A stretch of DNA of 64,000 nucleotides from Davidsoniella eucalypti (GCA_004009845.1 RMBW01000113.1:1-64000); one strand, 5' to 3'. Counted from the stretch's first letter, positions 30,966 to 44,369 are shown. Numbers and translations are program-made. Notes: generated by a model from the letters alone, not told the origin.

Positions 30966-32741
30966 TTACGGCATTAGAGATTCACGCTTCATTACCTTGA
31001 CGATAGCAGCACGGATGACTTGGCCAGCCTTCTCGACCTCCGCTTTGTCAAGGTCAATGATAGCGCAAATCTTCAGCGCAGGCTGGACGTTCCACGTGAA
31101 GCCCTTGGCTTCGATACGGGTCCATCCCGCCATGCGTCTTAAGCGGGTCACAAGCACGCCGTTTTCAAGGCACTATGAATGTCAAGTTAGTACTTGATAC
31201 AGGCTGGGTGGGTCGGGTTATAAACAGGGTATTATTTCTTACCTCATCAACGATGTCCTGGAGTATATTCTCCTGGTCTTCCTCTGTATAGCGACGGTTT
31301 TCTACGATTGCGGGCTTGATGACCATGATGATCATAGGGTTCTGCGGGTCGCTAGTACAGACAAGGTACTCGCCACGGCCCTCCACCTGCGAACGAATAA
31401 TCTCAATGTTTGAGCGGCATTCGGAGATGAGATCCGGGTTGTTCTGGATCTGAGAGATACTTTCGCTGGCAGTAACGGCAAGCATAGCGGGGAGGGCAGC
31501 AGAGAAGGTGTACGAAGCAGCAGTGATACGTTGGTGGTCGACGACGGTCTTGGTACCAGCACAGAAACCACCACCAGCACACAAAGGACCAGCCATAGAA
31601 CCAACGATCATATCAACTTGAGTAGGGTCAACATTCTGCGCCTCAGTCAGACCACGTCCAGTCTTCCCGAGAACACCAAAAGACCACGTCTCGTCGAGAA
31701 TGATACGGAACTTGTACTTTTCCTTGAGTTCGATCTACAGAAAAAAAGTAGGGTTAGTGGATATGCCCCAGGAGCTAGTTCTTGCGCTGTGTAGGAGGTT
31801 ATATGTACCAATTTCGGCAGGTAAGCACAGTCACCAGTAGTCTCGAAGAAACCTTCCGTCACGATGAAGCGGCGCGTAGGCTTGCGTCTAGCTTGTTCCT
31901 TGACGACCTGCTTCATGACTTTTTCAAGATCTTCCATGTCGCCATGTTTGTACCATTTAATGTTGGAACGCGATATTTGCAGACCTCTGCGGATAGAATA
32001 GTTGACGGCACTATCGGCAACGATAACATCACCACGTTTACAGAAAGCAGGAATCACACTGGATATGGTCGAGAATGCTTGGGCATAGAGAATGGAAGCT
32101 TCGGTACCGAGATAGGCTGCGATATCGGCCTCGGTCTTCACGTGCACATCCTGAGTACCGTAGAACTGGGGCGGGCCACAGGGACCAACACCGTACGCAC
32201 GCAGAACCTGGATGGCCTTCTCTCTGATTGTGTCGTTGGCATTGAGGTTGTAGAAGTTGTAGGAGCCGAAGTTGATGACCTCCTTGCCGTTGGTGAGTTT
32301 CGATTTCGGGCCACTGGCTCTGTAGTTACAAAGAGAAGCATGTTAGCTGCTGTTATGGGTAGCACGATAAGGACATGGAAGCGAGTGGCAGTGGATCTAT
32401 GAACCATACCCAGCAATAATTGGAGCGGTACGGTCAACAGCGATGTCGAGTTCTGATTGGAGCGCTACCAAGGGCTCGGGGGTCCAGTCGTCGACGAGTT
32501 CGTTGATTTCGCTATCGGTAAGCTTGACGTAATTCTTCTGCTGGGTCGAGTAGGACGGCGCCATCATGTACCGGATGACGAAGAGCACCAGGACCAGCTC
32601 TAGTGCCGAGCGTACGGGATCGTCTTGGTAGCTGGATTTGATGTAGCGCATGAGCACGGCAGAGCCCGGCACCTTTTGGAAGAGCGACGAGCCCTCCTTG
32701 TGTATCGTGGCCAGAAGGGCCTGTATCTCGTTGAGGTCCAT
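30966..32741 (-). CDS. LCB1: serine palmitoyltransferase subunit 1
   Basis: Non-catalytic partner of Lcb2 in the enzyme that condenses serine and palmitoyl-CoA to 3-ketosphinganine, the first step of sphingolipid synthesis, at the ER membrane. Four exons: 32410-32741, 31809-32319, 31243-31734, 30966-31172. The spliced product is 513 aa, normal for the family. An N-terminal membrane segment (ALELVLVLFVIRYMMA) is followed by the alpha-oxoamine synthase fold: FGSYNFYNLN, YGVGPCGPPQFYGT, the LCB1-type VADSAVNYSIRRGLQISRS and FIVTEGFFETTGDCAYLPKL. The PLP lysine is absent, as expected for Lcb1. Introns have GT-AG ends and the first has a GCTAAC branch site. PRP3 lies upstream in the same direction. 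Confidence 0.95.
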
Positions 32742-33411
32742 GGTCGCAGTTATTGTTGTTGTTGATGCTGCAATTCCAGGGTGATGAAGAGGCAGTTCGG
32801 GTCTAATCTAATGGTAAGCAAGCAATAAACGCGGCTCTGACGTTGACGTGAAAAGAGTAAAAAAAACACGGTCCGGGCTTGACAGAAGTTGTAGGGAAAA
32901 GGAGGTTGAATAGTAGTGGTGGTGTTGCCAACAAACTAAGGCTAATTGGCAAAAAAAAAGTTGGTCCCTAAATTGCCGATAAACTGGCAAGGGGAATTTT
33001 AGTACTATAGTACTATAGTGCTGCCATTGTAAGTTGTACATTAGTAGCAAAAATGAATCGCGACTCCACTACCAACAGCAGAACAAGGGCAGCACGAGAC
33101 CTGACGTCTAGAGAGATACAAGGGGGTTTTTGAACGAAATGTATCGCTATTTTCTTCGATAGGCGGTAGGTTTGACGTGCTATGGTATATTCTCTCGCAA
33201 ATGTGCTGGCATCTATGATAACAACTGGTCTCTGACATAACTTCTACTGTTTAAGCACAAAGCACGTGAATATGGACACAACAGCGTAGGTGACATCACA
33301 TGCAAAAGGCAAACTAGATATAAAAGTCGGTGAAAACGTTTCTACATGCGAGAAGCGTATATGTGAATATGGGCATGCTAAGTGTTGTACTATTAATTTA
33401 TGTGAGATATT
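32742..33411. other. intergenic between PRP3 and LCB1
   Basis: Contains the LCB1 promoter and PRP3 terminator. A TAGTACTA-rich palindromic stretch lies near 33000-33017. No gene seen. Confidence 0.6.
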
Positions 33412-34871
33412 TCAAGCGCTTTGTTTAGCTAACACCCAGAAGCTCTCTAGCTTGACTCGCGCCAAAAAGTCAAACGCCTCCTTGTCAGTGTCACAGATTT
33501 TACTAGACCACTTCTTGAAAGAACGTCCTTTCGACTCGCCTTCGAAAAGAAGTCCGATGGTGTTGGTAGCCATGGCGTTTGCATCGTCCGTCATCCAATC
33601 ACGGGAGTTGTTCTGGTTTGTAGGGCCCGCCGGAGCCGGTGGACTTTGTGTCCAGTCGATACGGTTCATCATAAGCTTTTTGTACTTGTTGGTACTGTAC
33701 TGTCCACCCTCTACTATCACAAGGTTGATTTTTGGATGAACAAGACAGACGCCAGTAAGAGCGAACTGTTCTGCATTTTTCCAGATCTTGAAGCGGTGTT
33801 GGCCGTTGGCAAGATTACCAATTTTGAATACCAAGATATGAATACCCTTTGCAGCATCCTTTCCTTGGTTTGTAGCGAGCTTTTCGTGTTTCTGATCTTG
33901 TGTGAGTTGCCGATCTGTGTTCATGGTCACGTGCTTCTCGTGACGCTCTGCAATCTGGCGATTGACTCTTTCTTCAACAGCCGTAGGATCTTGCACGGCC
34001 TCCTCACCTAGTACTCTCATGAGGTTCGATTTCTTGACCTTGGGTTCCGGTGCTGGCACCAAGCCTAGACGGATTTTGGCTTGAAGCTCCTTCATGTCCG
34101 CCATACGTCTCTGTCTCCGGAGCTTCTTTTGTTCCTTTCTCGTCATGAACATGGGCTTTGCTTGGGGTACAAGTCCATCTTGGGGAGGCTCCAAGGGTAC
34201 GGGATGCTGTATTAGATCTGTGATGATAGAATCATCACCTTCTAACCGCAGGCAAGCGTCTTCGTTTAGATTGGCATATGTTTTCCCTTCTATGAAATAG
34301 CCCTGATCAAACCACTCCACTGCTGGTGGTTCCTCGACAACAAAGTATTTATCGCTTGGGACTTCATCTAGTCCAGCTCGTCGTGCTTGATCGGCAACTC
34401 TTTTCTTGATTTCCTCGAGGGCTGCTTGTCGTCGCAAAGCGTTCGCTTGTTCTATAAGGAAAACATGTGGTTAGCGATTTCCTCTATGTGATAGCCTGAT
34501 ATGTACGTACGAATGTATTTGCCCTTGTGGTTGAATTGTAGCTGTCTTGGCTCTCTGGGCTTTCCTACGGGTTGTCCAACATTCGAAGTATCGAGATACT
34601 TGTTCGGTAATGGCTTGCCGTTGCTCGCCGTCTTTATGGGAGTTGGATGCGCATTCAAATTCTCAAGTACTGGATGCAGACCAACAGATAGTCCACCCCT
34701 AGTATTGCTATTATCAGCACTGCTGTTGCTGTTGCTGCTAGCACTAAGAGATGGCCCGCCTTTGTTGCTGCTGTTTCCAACGGCGGCAGCGACACGTGCC
34801 TTCAGCGCAGCCATGCGCTCGGCCGCAGTCATTGCAGAGCCAGAGCCGCTTCCAGCAGGAGGTCTATTCAT
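33412..34871 (-). CDS. PRP3: U4/U6 small nuclear ribonucleoprotein Prp3
   Basis: Splicing factor that binds the U4/U6 duplex and helps form the tri-snRNP in the nucleus. Two exons: 34511-34871 and 33412-34451; the 59-bp intron has donor GTACGT and acceptor TTATAG. The product is 466 aa, close to yeast Prp3. The N-terminus is Ser/Asn/Gly-rich. The PRP3 central region begins with LQFNHKGKYI, continues across the splice with ANALRRQAALEEIKKRVADQ, and includes MFMTRKEQKKLRRQRRM. The C-terminal Prp3/DUF1115 domain includes LMMNRIDWTQSP at about 410-420. Divergent from the BUD20-like gene. Confidence 0.93.
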
Positions 34872-35373
34872 GTTGAGCGAGAAGGGTTTTAGTAGTCGTT
34901 ATTCTATATAGTTTTCGTGAGGCTGAATCGAGGATGAGCCGCAAATTCAGGGCAACCTTCCTGCTGCGATTTGAGAGGTAAATTAAGTTCGGTATATGGT
35001 TTAAGCAACGATTAGAATATAACTATCCAGTAAAAGACTAAAAGACGAGATGACCGGGTTCGATGATGAAAGAGAGGTTGTCGCAAAGACAGATGCAAGT
35101 AGATAAAAAATAAAAAATAAAAAAGATAGAACATTGCGGTAGCCATGATCTAGCTTACAATGATGCAGCTAAATGTTCTAACGTAATTAACCGAGTATTA
35201 GCCATGAGATAAGCATTTTACTATGGCCATCCCCACTAAATGTTTTTTAATCAGAGATAACTACCGGCTTGGCTCAGATGGCGTACAGTAATTTTTCAAT
35301 GTGAGATTCTCTCTTCAAAGATTTAAGCATATCTTTTATATCAACTACAATACCGAAGCAAAATCAAGTCAAA
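34872..35373. other. divergent promoter region of PRP3 and the BUD20-like gene
   Basis: About 500 bp, AT-rich, with an A/T repeat (AAAAAT units, about 35105-35126). No coding sequence seen. Confidence 0.6.
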
Positions 35374-35880
35374 ATGGGTGGAACATTTGCAAAGCGTACT
35401 ATTACAAAGACTCGGAGAAAGATCAGGTAAGAAAATATACATCAAGCTTCATCATCATCAAAGTACGGAATCGATACTAATATATATATTCCCGTTTTTA
35501 GAGATCTTGACCAGGTCAAGGCCGACATGCTTTCTCCCAAACACCTCGAACAATTCAAATCCACCAGAGCCGCTGAAGATCTGCCCGGCCTAGGCCGTTA
35601 TTACTGTATAGAGTGTGCTAAGTGGTTTGATACTGAATTTAGTCTCGAGGGTCATCGCAAGTGCAAGCCGCATAGAAGAAGGTATATCTTCTCACCTTAA
35701 CACTTGCTTTTGGGTAGTGAAGCGTTTGCTAACTAGATTGTGACAATTCTTAGAGTCAAAGCGCTTGCTGAAGAGGCGTACACACAGAAAGAAGCTGAAG
35801 CTGCAGTCGGCATCCGGACCGACAACAAAGGACCTCTCCCAAAATCGACTGAAGGCGCCAGCGATGTCGAAATGAAGTGA
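35374..35880 (+). CDS. BUD20: C2H2 zinc-finger ribosome-biogenesis factor, Bud20/ZNF593 type
   Basis: In yeast Bud20 is a shuttling factor on pre-60S ribosomes needed for their export. Three exons: 35374-35426, 35502-35681, 35754-35880, with introns of 75 and 72 bp (donors GTAAGA, GTATAT). The product is 119 aa. A basic start (MGGTFAKRTITKTRRKIR) is followed by DLDQVKADM. One zinc finger, YYCIECAKWFDTEFSLEGH and then RKCKPHRRR, has the spacing and KPHRRR tail typical of this family. The C-terminal tail EAEAAVG and beyond is acidic. Convergent with DAM1, 160 bp between stops. Confidence 0.9.
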
Positions 35881-36040
35881 TCAAACTTCATTCTATGGTG
35901 GACATTACACCATCAACAAAGCAAGCCATATTTATGATAGCTGGTCTTCGAGATACCCCTCACGCAATGTACACATTTCTTTCTTTCCGCGGCAATATGC
36001 TATAAGCGTCGATTTCCCCAACGCTCTCTCCCATACCGTT

Positions 36041-36892
36041 TCAGTGCCATCCTCGAGCACGTGGGGCTCTAAGACCACTTGCGCGTGCCGTTCCCCGTGC
36101 TGTTCCCCTAGACAAGTTTCCTCGGGGCACCCCAGAACCTCTGGTAGAGCCTCTGGTCGTGCCTCTTGATGATGCCGTTGTGCCTCGCGCGCCTCGTGCC
36201 ATCCGTGACTCCGGAGTTGCTATACGAGACGCTTTAGTTGATACTGGGTTTTCAATGAAATCCCCCTCGGAATTCCTATACACCACCATATATTAGCTTT
36301 GCTGTTGATTACTCGGAGGCTTTGTTTGCGTTGTTCTTTCAAGGGCGGTAATTCAACAGCACACCCACTCATTTTCACAAAAAGTTAGACCATTAATATA
36401 TACGCACATGAAAGTTACATCGTCAGGCTCTGGTGTTTTGCGTTTGGGAACACGGGGTGTGTCTAAGATATATATGTGTTAGTGGATGTTCAAAGTATAG
36501 TTCTGTTTTGATGGGGGTCCGCATATACCAGGTAATGTCATGACATCTGGCTCTCTGGTCCTTGTGAATGATTCAGGAATAGGGCTTTCGGGAAAGTCGA
36601 CGCAAAATGCATTCATGTTCAGTCCATACATGAAGCTAGCGAAAGATTCACTAAATCTGGCTAGGCTTTCATGCATGATTTGGAAGTGCATGAGATTGGC
36701 TTCTAGATCGGCCATTGCATCAGAGAACTCGGCAAAATGTGGCTCAAAGACATTGAGAGGAAACGAGGCATCGTTCCGGGCACTTGCACGAGCAGAGTCG
36801 CGGAACGAGGAGCGCGATGATGGGCGCAAAGGAGTTGTAGGCCGAGGCGTGCGTGATCGCGAACCGGGGCGCTTGTGAGATTCGTCCGTCAT
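36041..36892 (-). CDS. DAM1: DASH/Dam1 complex subunit Dam1
   Basis: Kinetochore protein of the microtubule-encircling DASH complex, specific to fungi and a target of Aurora B. Three exons: 36529-36892, 36408-36462, 36041-36275; introns of 66 bp (GTATAT, CACTAACAC branch) and 132 bp (GTGCGT donor, TATAG acceptor). The 217-aa product starts with an Arg/Ser-Pro-rich segment (RPTTPLRPSSRSSFRDSARA). The conserved Dam1 core is at about 46-110 (FEPHFAEFSDAMADLEANL, ARFSESFASFMYGLNMNAFC). Exon 2 is basic (RVPKRKTPEP). The C-terminus is an RG/TRG-rich tail. The third exon was joined by frame and by the DFIENP block; a read-through from exon 2 would stop early. Confidence 0.88.
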
Positions 36893-37690
36893 TTTAGAGT
36901 GTTCGTGTAGGTTGTTGAATTCACAGACTTGTCAAGAGATTATCGCAAAGTAGAGCTTAATAAAAATTATGATCACTTTGTGTACATAATATTCACGAGG
37001 CTAGCTAGCCTTCTACAACTGTATGCATTGTTTTGATAAGTTTGCGTCTATGTACTCCGTGTTTCCAGGGTTTCCTTTAGTGGGGTCGCGCATGGAACCC
37101 TGTACTTATTCCTGCCTGTATTGTAGCTGGCTAGCTAGTTGCCCAATGCAGGTCTGCAATACGCGGCTAAGAAATAAGAATTCCAAGAATTCAGGGACGA
37201 GCCAAAATCTTCAGGGTGGCCCATGCCGCGTCCGACGGCTTTCAACAACTATAGAAATTGTAGCCTCAGCCACCGGAGTCGGAAGATTTTGTAGATTTGC
37301 AAATATGATCTCAGGATGAGATAAGAAGAAAAGAAAAGAAAAGAAAAAAAAAAGCCACTGCGGCAAGCAATTTGGCGCACTGTCATACAGATCTTCTCGA
37401 CTCTACCAGCCTTACCTGTCGACAAAGTGTACATACATATGGACTCTGCATTGATAGACTCGTCTACAACGTACAATGCAGTGTTATGCACGCCCCCGTC
37501 CAAGTCGCCAAGGTGCAGGCTTTCGATGAACCTCACATGCTCTCATGGTATGTTGATACAAGGTACTATGTAAATCGCCAAAGCTTGACTACCATCACTG
37601 CGACACTATAAACTTCTGTCAGGTACTCTAAGTCCGTGGATATTCCAAGCCAGGCACTAAAAAGTAATCTTTTGTACCGTTCTTGTCTAT

Positions 37691-37753
37691 TTTTATTTTT
37701 ATTTTTTTTGATTCATTAATCTTATGGAGCTACAGAGCTATGAAGATGTTGTC
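37691..37753 (-). mobile_element. 63-bp micro-retrocopy with 9-bp direct repeats
   Basis: CTTGTCTAT at 37682-37690 and 37754-37762 flanks a segment that on the minus strand has ATCTTCATAGCTCTGTAGC and a CCATAAGATTAATGA block followed by an A/T tail. The same element end occurs at 15101-15154 in LINE 1. Fewer than 65 bp of element are present at either place. Confidence 0.7.
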
Positions 37754-37785
37754 CTTGTCTATAAATGCATCAATTCGATATACAA

Positions 37786-37815
37786 CTATGGCTATGGCTA
37801 TGGCTATGGCTATGG
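37786..37815. repeat. CTATGG hexanucleotide repeat, 5 units
   Basis: Five perfect tandem copies, about 500 bp upstream of the SEC14-like gene. Confidence 0.95.
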
Positions 37816-38283
37816 TCTGCTACTCGTAGGCTCGGCCGCTGTTTTAAGCACATCCACTGTTACCTATCATTAGCACAGGAATCCTCTTTCTTGCAGTGCT
37901 TTAAATTTCGATGCCACAAGTGATGCTATGTAGACAAGGTTATCGCGCCTCATAACTTACCATGCAAGCCAAGCCGGTAGTAATAATATCATGGCGGTAC
38001 CGGAGATCTTCAGCTTCGAAGCCCAGTAAGCCTACAAAGTGTAGGTATTCTCTGAAGAATTATGGATTTCGACATAGCCAGGCTATAGCGTACGGGCCTA
38101 TGGGCTCAGTTGTATGGGCTTCAAATGCGGAAGCCTAGCTCTGTCTCTCCAATAAACGTAACCATGCCACCTCCCAATTGCGGTCATAATGCCGCCCCAT
38201 ACTACTCTAGCACCTGCTGTTCTTAAGCATCCGGCTGTGTTTACCCTCGCAATAGAAGCCTACCAAGCCTTAGTTGCTTTGCT

Positions 38284-40321
<2,038 letters not shown>

Positions 40322-40665
40322 AAGTTGGAGGAAACAGAAGTGGGATTGAAACCCAAGATCGAGGAGACGGATTCGTCTCTTTCTAGCACAGTTTTGTCAT
40401 ATATTTGGCGTTAGGTGATTGTGTATTAATTATTTCGAGATGGCGGTTGGTGTATTTTCATTAGAATCAGTCTTTTTGTATATCATACATAGCTCATTAG
40501 GATAGAATCCTAGGACATCCATAGCTATCGGTGGATAGAGATGAGTTGAGGGTGGTTGTATACATGTATGTATACTATACAATTGTCATCTTGGTGTCAA
40601 CATTGATCATCAGCTGACATAGATAGATGAAAGCCCGGACGAAAAAAAAAAAACAATACGCTTAT
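40322..40665. terminator. shared 3' region of the convergent SEC14-like and HNT1 genes
   Basis: 344 bp with AT-rich text and an A run near 40641-40653. No coding sequence. It must contain both polyadenylation sites, but no single signal stands out. Confidence 0.5.
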
Positions 40666-41419
40666 TTACATCTTAGACTTCACTTCCTCGTAGAGCACTT
40701 TGAGCTTTTCCATGTCAGTAGGCTGGGCAGGCCAGCCAACAACCAGACCTTCGGTGTCAGAGGGCTTGGGAATCTTGTGAATATTCACCGTTAGTAAACC
40801 TGTTGTCTAGATAAGCTATCGTATTCGGAGCGCCAGTGTTACATACCATGTGGAAGTGAACATGATGCACCTGCTGGTGAGCAATGGTACCGTTGTTCTG
40901 GAGAATATTATAGTCGGTAGCACCAGTAGCGGTGACCAGCTTCTTTAGGACAGGCTATTCAAAGACAAGCAAGAAACCGTTTTGTCAGCGTCAAGTTTTC
41001 GTTTTTTTCAGGTCTATCCGTTTAAGACATATGAGACTGTGTACTTACCAGAACCTCGGATAGCTGATCATCGGGAATATCAGCAAGCTTAGCACCGTGG
41101 TGCTTCGGGATGACAAGCTATGATGGACATATTAGTCAGCTAGGCTGCGGTAGATTGACGTTCACGGATACGGCGTATGCTATATATAACGTAGCATAGC
41201 GCTCGTGAAATCATGTCGTGTGAGAAGAGACGTACAGCATGACCACGGCTAGTCGGCATGATGTCGAGAAAAGCCAGAGTCCTCTCACTCTCGAAGAGCT
41301 TGAAGCAGGGGATCTCGCCTATAAATCAGTTGTTAATGGAAGTTTTCTCTACGCTTTTATCTTGTATGAATAGAACAATACATACCCTTGATGATTTTGC
41401 AAAAGATACAAGCAGACAT
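40666..41419 (-). CDS. HNT1: HIT-domain nucleotide hydrolase (HINT/Hnt1 type)
   Basis: Adenosine 5'-monophosphoramidase of the histidine-triad superfamily. Five exons rebuilt by frame: 41386-41419, 41236-41318, 41049-41117, 40847-40954, 40666-40773; introns 67, 118, 94 and 73 bp, all GT-AG. The product is 133 aa, normal for HINT. It begins MSACIFCKIIKGEIPCFKLF with the two zinc-type cysteines of Hint proteins, then ALVIPKHHGAKLADI, and the triad QQVHHVHFHM (His-x-His-x-His) where catalysis occurs, ending KSKM. Four introns in 400 coding bases is dense compared with its neighbours. Divergent from MOG1. Confidence 0.92.
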
Positions 41420-41672
41420 TGTAAATTGTTGTTTCTTATGGTGAATAGTTTTACATATCAAAGACTCAAAATTATGAATCGTTCGATGAGCTTTTGTTTC
41501 GGATAAATAGACTTGATGCAATGAACCCCTCCAATACTTATTTTAGGGTTGGAATGGCCTTTACAGGGTTATATTGTCATCACAACCAAATTTGAAATGA
41601 TAAAGAAATGGATGCCAGACTAGTCTAAGCAGTCCCGGATGCCCGGAGTCGAAAAAGAGCTCTTAGATAAAT

Positions 41673-41710
41673 CTCCAAACTATAAATAAAATCATCATCG
41701 TCATATAAAT
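41673..41710 (+). mobile_element. possible 38-bp micro-retrocopy
   Basis: Contains ACTATAAATAAAATCATCATC, the same end as the insert at 47281-47322, here in plus orientation and flanked by GATAAAT at 41666-41672 and 41711-41717. The flanking repeat is short and AT-rich, so chance is possible. Confidence 0.45.
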
Positions 41711-41789
41711 GATAAATAAAGATACTTGATTTGATTTGTTATGTTCCATCTATCGACTGAAAACTACTTTCCAAAGAATCTTATCGTAT

Positions 41790-42427
41790 ACAAATTCTTT
41801 TCTAAGTTGACTTGACTTGACTATATTTAACCTACCTAAATCACTAAGATCATACGACGCCGGATTGGATACCGGGCAGATATTTAAAGTTCTTCGCTCG
41901 ACAAACTCAATAGCTTTGATGTGCGGGACGAGACCGTCCCCTAGCCCCGACGAACTAGTGGTCCATATGTTGATTTGATTTGATTATATTTAACGTCTAC
42001 CTAAATGACTAAGATCATACGACGCCGGATTGGATACCGGACAGATATTTAAAGTCCTCCGCTCGCCGCGGGGTCGGGCATCCGGAACCTTCAAAAGGCT
42101 GCCCGCCGTGTGTGAGTGTGGCTCCCTGAGGTGAGTGGATAGACTCGGGAGACCAACGATCGAAAAGGTGCGGGGTCGGTCGCTGGTGAGAACATCCCTC
42201 GAGAGGGGAAATCGGGCTCAAGGCCTCACGAAACGGTGCTTCGAAGTCGACAAGTGTCGAAATAGAAAACGAGAATGGACAGCAGCATTGGGGATATGTG
42301 CTGGTCGCTCTTAAAACCCACGACGAAGGGGAAAAATTCGTCTTTGGACGGAGGGGGAGGTACTCGAACTCAAAGGTACCCCCCCGAGGGTTGTAGGAGG
42401 GAAGGTTGTTGTAGGAGGGAAGGTTGT
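41790..42427 (-). repeat. dispersed repeat R1, copy 2, with a duplicated 3' end
   Basis: Body 42067-42427 matches 18561-18952. On the minus strand it continues into a 3' end (42066-about 41960: ACTTTAAATATCTG, CCGGTATCCAATCCGGCGTC) ending in TCAAA repeats. A second copy of only that 3' end (about 41894-41790) ends in TCAAG repeats. A terminal short tandem tail and a truncated duplicate suggest a retroposon. A 20-bp tandem duplication lies near 42390-42427. Confidence 0.7.
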
Positions 42428-43311
42428 AAATGTTGCCTTTATAAAGGCCTTTTGCACTCAGAATCGCATGGAGTGGGACCTTCTATCGAACTCACCTCTT
42501 GCCTTTTACCAGATGTGACCGTAGTGTGGCCCAAACTACTCCATTAACACAATCTTTGGAATCTTTTCATCTGAAAATACTCAGATTCGATTTTCATTTT
42601 TGTCGTTGAACAAAAAAGTTTTTTCTTTTTTTTTTTTTGTCTATTATCAAATGGGAGTCTTGAAAATCTGTTATATATATATGGGTTTTTTTTTCAGTCA
42701 TTATGTTGAATTTCTTCTTTTTGATACAATTGTATTTTAATACTTACATATATATAGCTGTACATAGGTGTTGTTGCGGCCAAAGCATTAATAAGCGATT
42801 TAGGACTTAAAATACTCTTTACTAACTCAGATAGCAGTAATAGACTATATGTACGTACCAGAAATGATAGATGCCCAAGCTTGATAATCCAAAACGTCAT
42901 AATACTTTCAACATGACTAGTTGTATGTATTTAATATGATTGTGGCAGTACCGTTCGCCCCACATTATCCAGGCACATTCAAGGCAATTGCTGGATCCCC
43001 TCTCCAGCCTTGACATCATCGATTGCTCATGAACCACTACAACTACATTTCATAATTACCAACCGTCTATCATAAAAGTACGCGTTGCGACCCAATATTG
43101 TAACAAGAGTTATAAAAAAGGTCGACCTTACATATTCACCATATTTCGCCCATCGTCATCTTCCCTTACTAAATATCTCACTCTTCAACCACAAGACCAT
43201 TCAATACTCTTTTTTTAACAAGATCCCTTCTTCGTCCCTATCTTCTCTTCATCAGAAGACTCTCGTATAACATAAGGCACTCATACACAATCGATATCAC
43301 ACCTCTTGATC

Positions 43312-44047
43312 ATGTCTTACCGATCCGTCCCTCTCTTTGGCGGCGCCTTAGTCGCTGATCTGCCCACAGACTACATCGATATCAGGCATGTCAAACCAGC
43401 TTCATCAATAGTACACTTCACATCACAAGCTGCTAACAATATGTCGATCTACAGCACTATGCGTACCGTTCCAGACCACCAGGAGGTGTACATCGATCGG
43501 GATGGGTTTTCTAGCATCGTCATTGAAGTCAACCAGCGTTTCGGTGGTCCTGGCAGCAGTACAGAGATTGACGGAGAAGCACTAACTCAGCACCTCTTCG
43601 ATGTTGTCGGAGAGGAATCGAAAAATAACTTACAGGTCTGGAGCTCAAGCGAAACCCACTTTAGCGAAATCGATTCGTAAGTCACGCCATTAATTTTTTT
43701 TTTCCACAATCCGTTTTATACCGCTTCTATCAAAGTCATCACTAACATCAAGTCCTGGTAGCAAATATCCCACTTACACGCTCCTAGCCACAGATACGCC
43801 CGAACAAGGAAATTCAAAGACTCCTGACTTCACCGCAATCATCATGACTTTGGTGAGACTCGAAGATTACCAGACTGATATCCTTATCACTATCAACGTG
43901 CCGCATATCAAGGGCGAGTACGACGAAGATGAAGTTGATCTAGAAATGGGCAAACAAGGCTCCCAGATTGGCCAGGCTATCGAGTTTGCGTCGAGAATCT
44001 GGCAGACTTTCCATATAAAGGACTACGGCCTTTTTGTTGTTTCTTAG
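43312..44047 (+). CDS. MOG1: Ran-binding nuclear import factor Mog1
   Basis: Mog1 binds Ran/Gsp1 and stimulates nucleotide release during nuclear protein import. Three exons: 43312-43385, 43455-43676, 43762-44047. The product is 193 aa. It begins MSYRSVPLFGGALVADLPTD; across the first splice it reads DYIDISTMRTVPDHQEVYID, the conserved Mog1 core; the second half has LITINVPHIKGEY. Intron 1 (69 bp) starts with GC, not GT (GCATGT), and ends CTACAG, with a GCTAAC branch site about 20 nt upstream. It has no in-frame stop, so retention would add 23 residues inside the conserved block. Intron 2 (85 bp) is a normal GTAAGT-TAG intron. Convergent with the SprT gene. Confidence 0.92.
43386..43454 (+). 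other. GC-AG intron, 69 bp, frame-neutral
   Basis: Donor CAG/GCATGT, branch TGCTAACAAT, acceptor CTACAG. The nearby GT at 43390 would shift the frame out of the conserved VPDHQEVY block, so the GC donor is the one that fits the protein. Confidence 0.8.
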
Positions 44048-44369
44048 TTGCATGAATTTTCCATAAGAGGCCAGAAATTGTCAAAGTAATGAAAACACCA
44101 CGAGCTATGACTATACTATAACGACAGTAATATAAGAATTTATATATACACAAGTTGACAACTCCGTCGCATATCATAAACATGCAATAAAAGCCACAAT
44201 GTTTTCTATATAACTATGTTGAATGTAACTCGCCATTAACCACAAACGCCTATAAATAAATGTAAACTACCTTCCATGACATGCAATAAATTTCCCTTAC
44301 CCACCAAAGTATGATATTAAGTCTGGGGATGTATAACACAGACATTCTAAATGATGCTAGTACACCATG
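44048..44369. terminator. shared 3' region of MOG1 and the SprT gene
   Basis: 322 bp, AT-rich, between two convergent stops. It contains AATAAA-like strings (AATAAAAG about 44187, AATAAATG about 44255, AATAAATT about 44286). No gene. Confidence 0.5.

Larger units (their letters stand above)
36893..38283. other. intergenic between DAM1 and the SEC14-like gene
   Basis: Promoters for both flanking genes. It holds a 63-bp micro-insertion (37691-37753) and a CTATGG hexanucleotide repeat (37786-37815, 5 units). A purine run near 37320-37355 is simple sequence. No gene seen. Confidence 0.6.
41420..43311. other. intergenic between HNT1 and MOG1, with repeats
   Basis: Proximal promoters at each end; the middle holds a 38-bp micro-insertion (41673-41710) and repeat R1 with two copies of its 3' end (41790-42427). 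From 42430 to 43311 the DNA is AT-rich with poly-T (about 42617-42639) and no gene. Confidence 0.6.
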
